Shown here: one piece after another, positions 63,617 to 64,000 of the stretch | Numbering within the stretch: position 1 is the stretch's first letter | Layout of the letters: every line of letters starts with the position of its first letter | Assembly (NCBI RefSeq): GCF_000153185.1 | Contig: NZ_CH724152.1 | Location: 498,730-562,729 of the forward strand | Origin: Reinekea blandensis MED297 | GTDB lineage: Bacteria; Pseudomonadota; Gammaproteobacteria; Pseudomonadales; Natronospirillaceae | Direction of reading: 5' to 3' | Length of the DNA stretch: 64,000 nt | Notes under the pieces: generated by a model | Databases searched by the model: none | Told to the model about the DNA's origin: nothing | What the model saw: only the letters and a program-made list of their open reading frames with translations | Translations under genes and position numbers: made by a program

Positions 63617-64000
63617 GTCGTTCGGTATGGAAGCTCTTTCATTCGACATCGTTAAAGCAAACGCTGACTCGCCAACTGTTTCTTGGCTTGTTTTTAATGT
63701 TGATTGTTTTGATCGTCATCGTGCATTTTTCAGTGAAGGCGTTGACGCGAGAGTTTGTCCAATCAAGATTGCAGCATGACATCGATAGTCTTGTTGCGGC
63801 GCTGACGTTGACCTCTGATGGCGAATGGATGGTTGAAGAAGAACGAATAACAGCGGTGTACCACCGACCCTACTCGGGTCACTATTTTATCGTCCGTTCT
63901 GACGATGTTGAGTTTCGGTCTCGCTCGCTGTGGGATATAGCGGTACCAGGCGGGCCCGTTCAGACAGCGTTGTCCGGAACCGCCATGTCAATGTCAGCAA
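63613..64000 (+). CDS. QseC-type sensor histidine kinase (N-terminal part, cut by window end)
   Basis: Partial, 129 residues visible from ATG 63613 (ATGA overlap with the regulator). The N-terminus reads MSRSVWKLFHSTSLKQTLTR followed by a strong membrane helix (about 23-44, LFLMLIVLIVIVHF). A periplasmic sensor region follows (SLVAALTLTSDGEWMVEEER, YSGHYFIVRSDDV). The kinase domains lie beyond the window. The cognate kinase of the regulator upstream. Confidence 0.88.
   Translation, partial: MSRSVWKLFHSTSLKQTLTRQLFLGLFLMLIVLIVIVHFSVKALTREFVQSRLQHDIDSLVAALTLTSDGEWMVEEERITAVYHRPYSGHYFIVRSDDVEFRSRSLWDIAVPGGPVQTALSGTAMSMSA

Noticed and set aside
1..64000. Search for tRNA, rRNA, CRISPR arrays and complete insertion sequences
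   Set aside because: No cloverleaf or rRNA-like sequence, no regularly spaced direct repeats and no transposase gene were seen.

Overview
The window looks like a chromosomal segment of a free-living, probably marine, heterotrophic gammaproteobacterium. The evidence is an E. coli-type long-Q-loop cytochrome bd, gammaproteobacterial RadA, CydDC and PA4780-type RIO kinase, many polysaccharide-related genes, chemoreceptors and c-di-GMP enzymes. A Saccharospirillaceae/Reinekea-like host would fit, but this is inference from gene content, not a search result. I saw no rRNA, tRNA, CRISPR array or intact insertion sequence.

Layout. 1-7.1 kb: the 5' part of a 7TMR-DISM hybrid histidine kinase (cut by the window edge), radA, an AraC regulator and a large HD-GYP protein. 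7.2-12.3 kb: an AT-richer, all-minus-strand block of small genes. At least five of its intergenic spacers look like integron attC sites. A promoter (TTGACA-18 nt-TACATT) at 12262-12291 points into the array, and I find no integrase gene beside it, so this reads as an integrase-less cassette array. 12.7-20.7 kb: a phosphatase-sulfide:quinone reductase fusion, then the respiratory operon cydABX-cydDC, with an FNR/Anr-like box upstream of cydA. 20.8-23.2 kb: an AraC regulator divergent from an SDR and cyclophilin-like gene pair.

23.4-30.1 kb: an alpha-galactoside-type utilisation locus: two sugar permeases, a binding protein (no ATPase), an AraC regulator and a GH36 alpha-galactosidase. A 103-bp element with 25-bp inverted arms sits between two terminator hairpins in this locus. 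30.2-43.4 kb: a chemoreceptor, a four-gene acyl-CoA degradation cluster (thiolase, FadB/J-like, acyl-CoA dehydrogenase, AMACR-type CoA racemase), an HD-GYP/GGDEF pair, a DUF4382 lipoprotein, a GH32 fructosidase and a RIO kinase. 43.5-58.2 kb: a chemoreceptor, a remarkable glucan-binding di-haem lipoprotein (CBM56-TSP3-CBM6-TSP3-Lipoprotein_15-DHOR), pirin and flavin reductase, a BMP-type lipoprotein, a Fur-box-associated iron-complex ABC importer, and a multidomain GH76 mannanase.

58.7-64 kb: two tandem TRAP-type solute-binding proteins without membrane subunits. They are followed in the same direction by cytochrome b561, SHP (DUF1924), a di-haem cytochrome c (DHC), a PepSY protein and an OmpR/QseC-type two-component system that runs off the end. 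The most interesting systems are the integrase-less cassette array, the carbohydrate-binding di-haem lipoprotein, and the orphan TRAP receptors linked to an SHP/DHC electron-transfer and signalling cluster.
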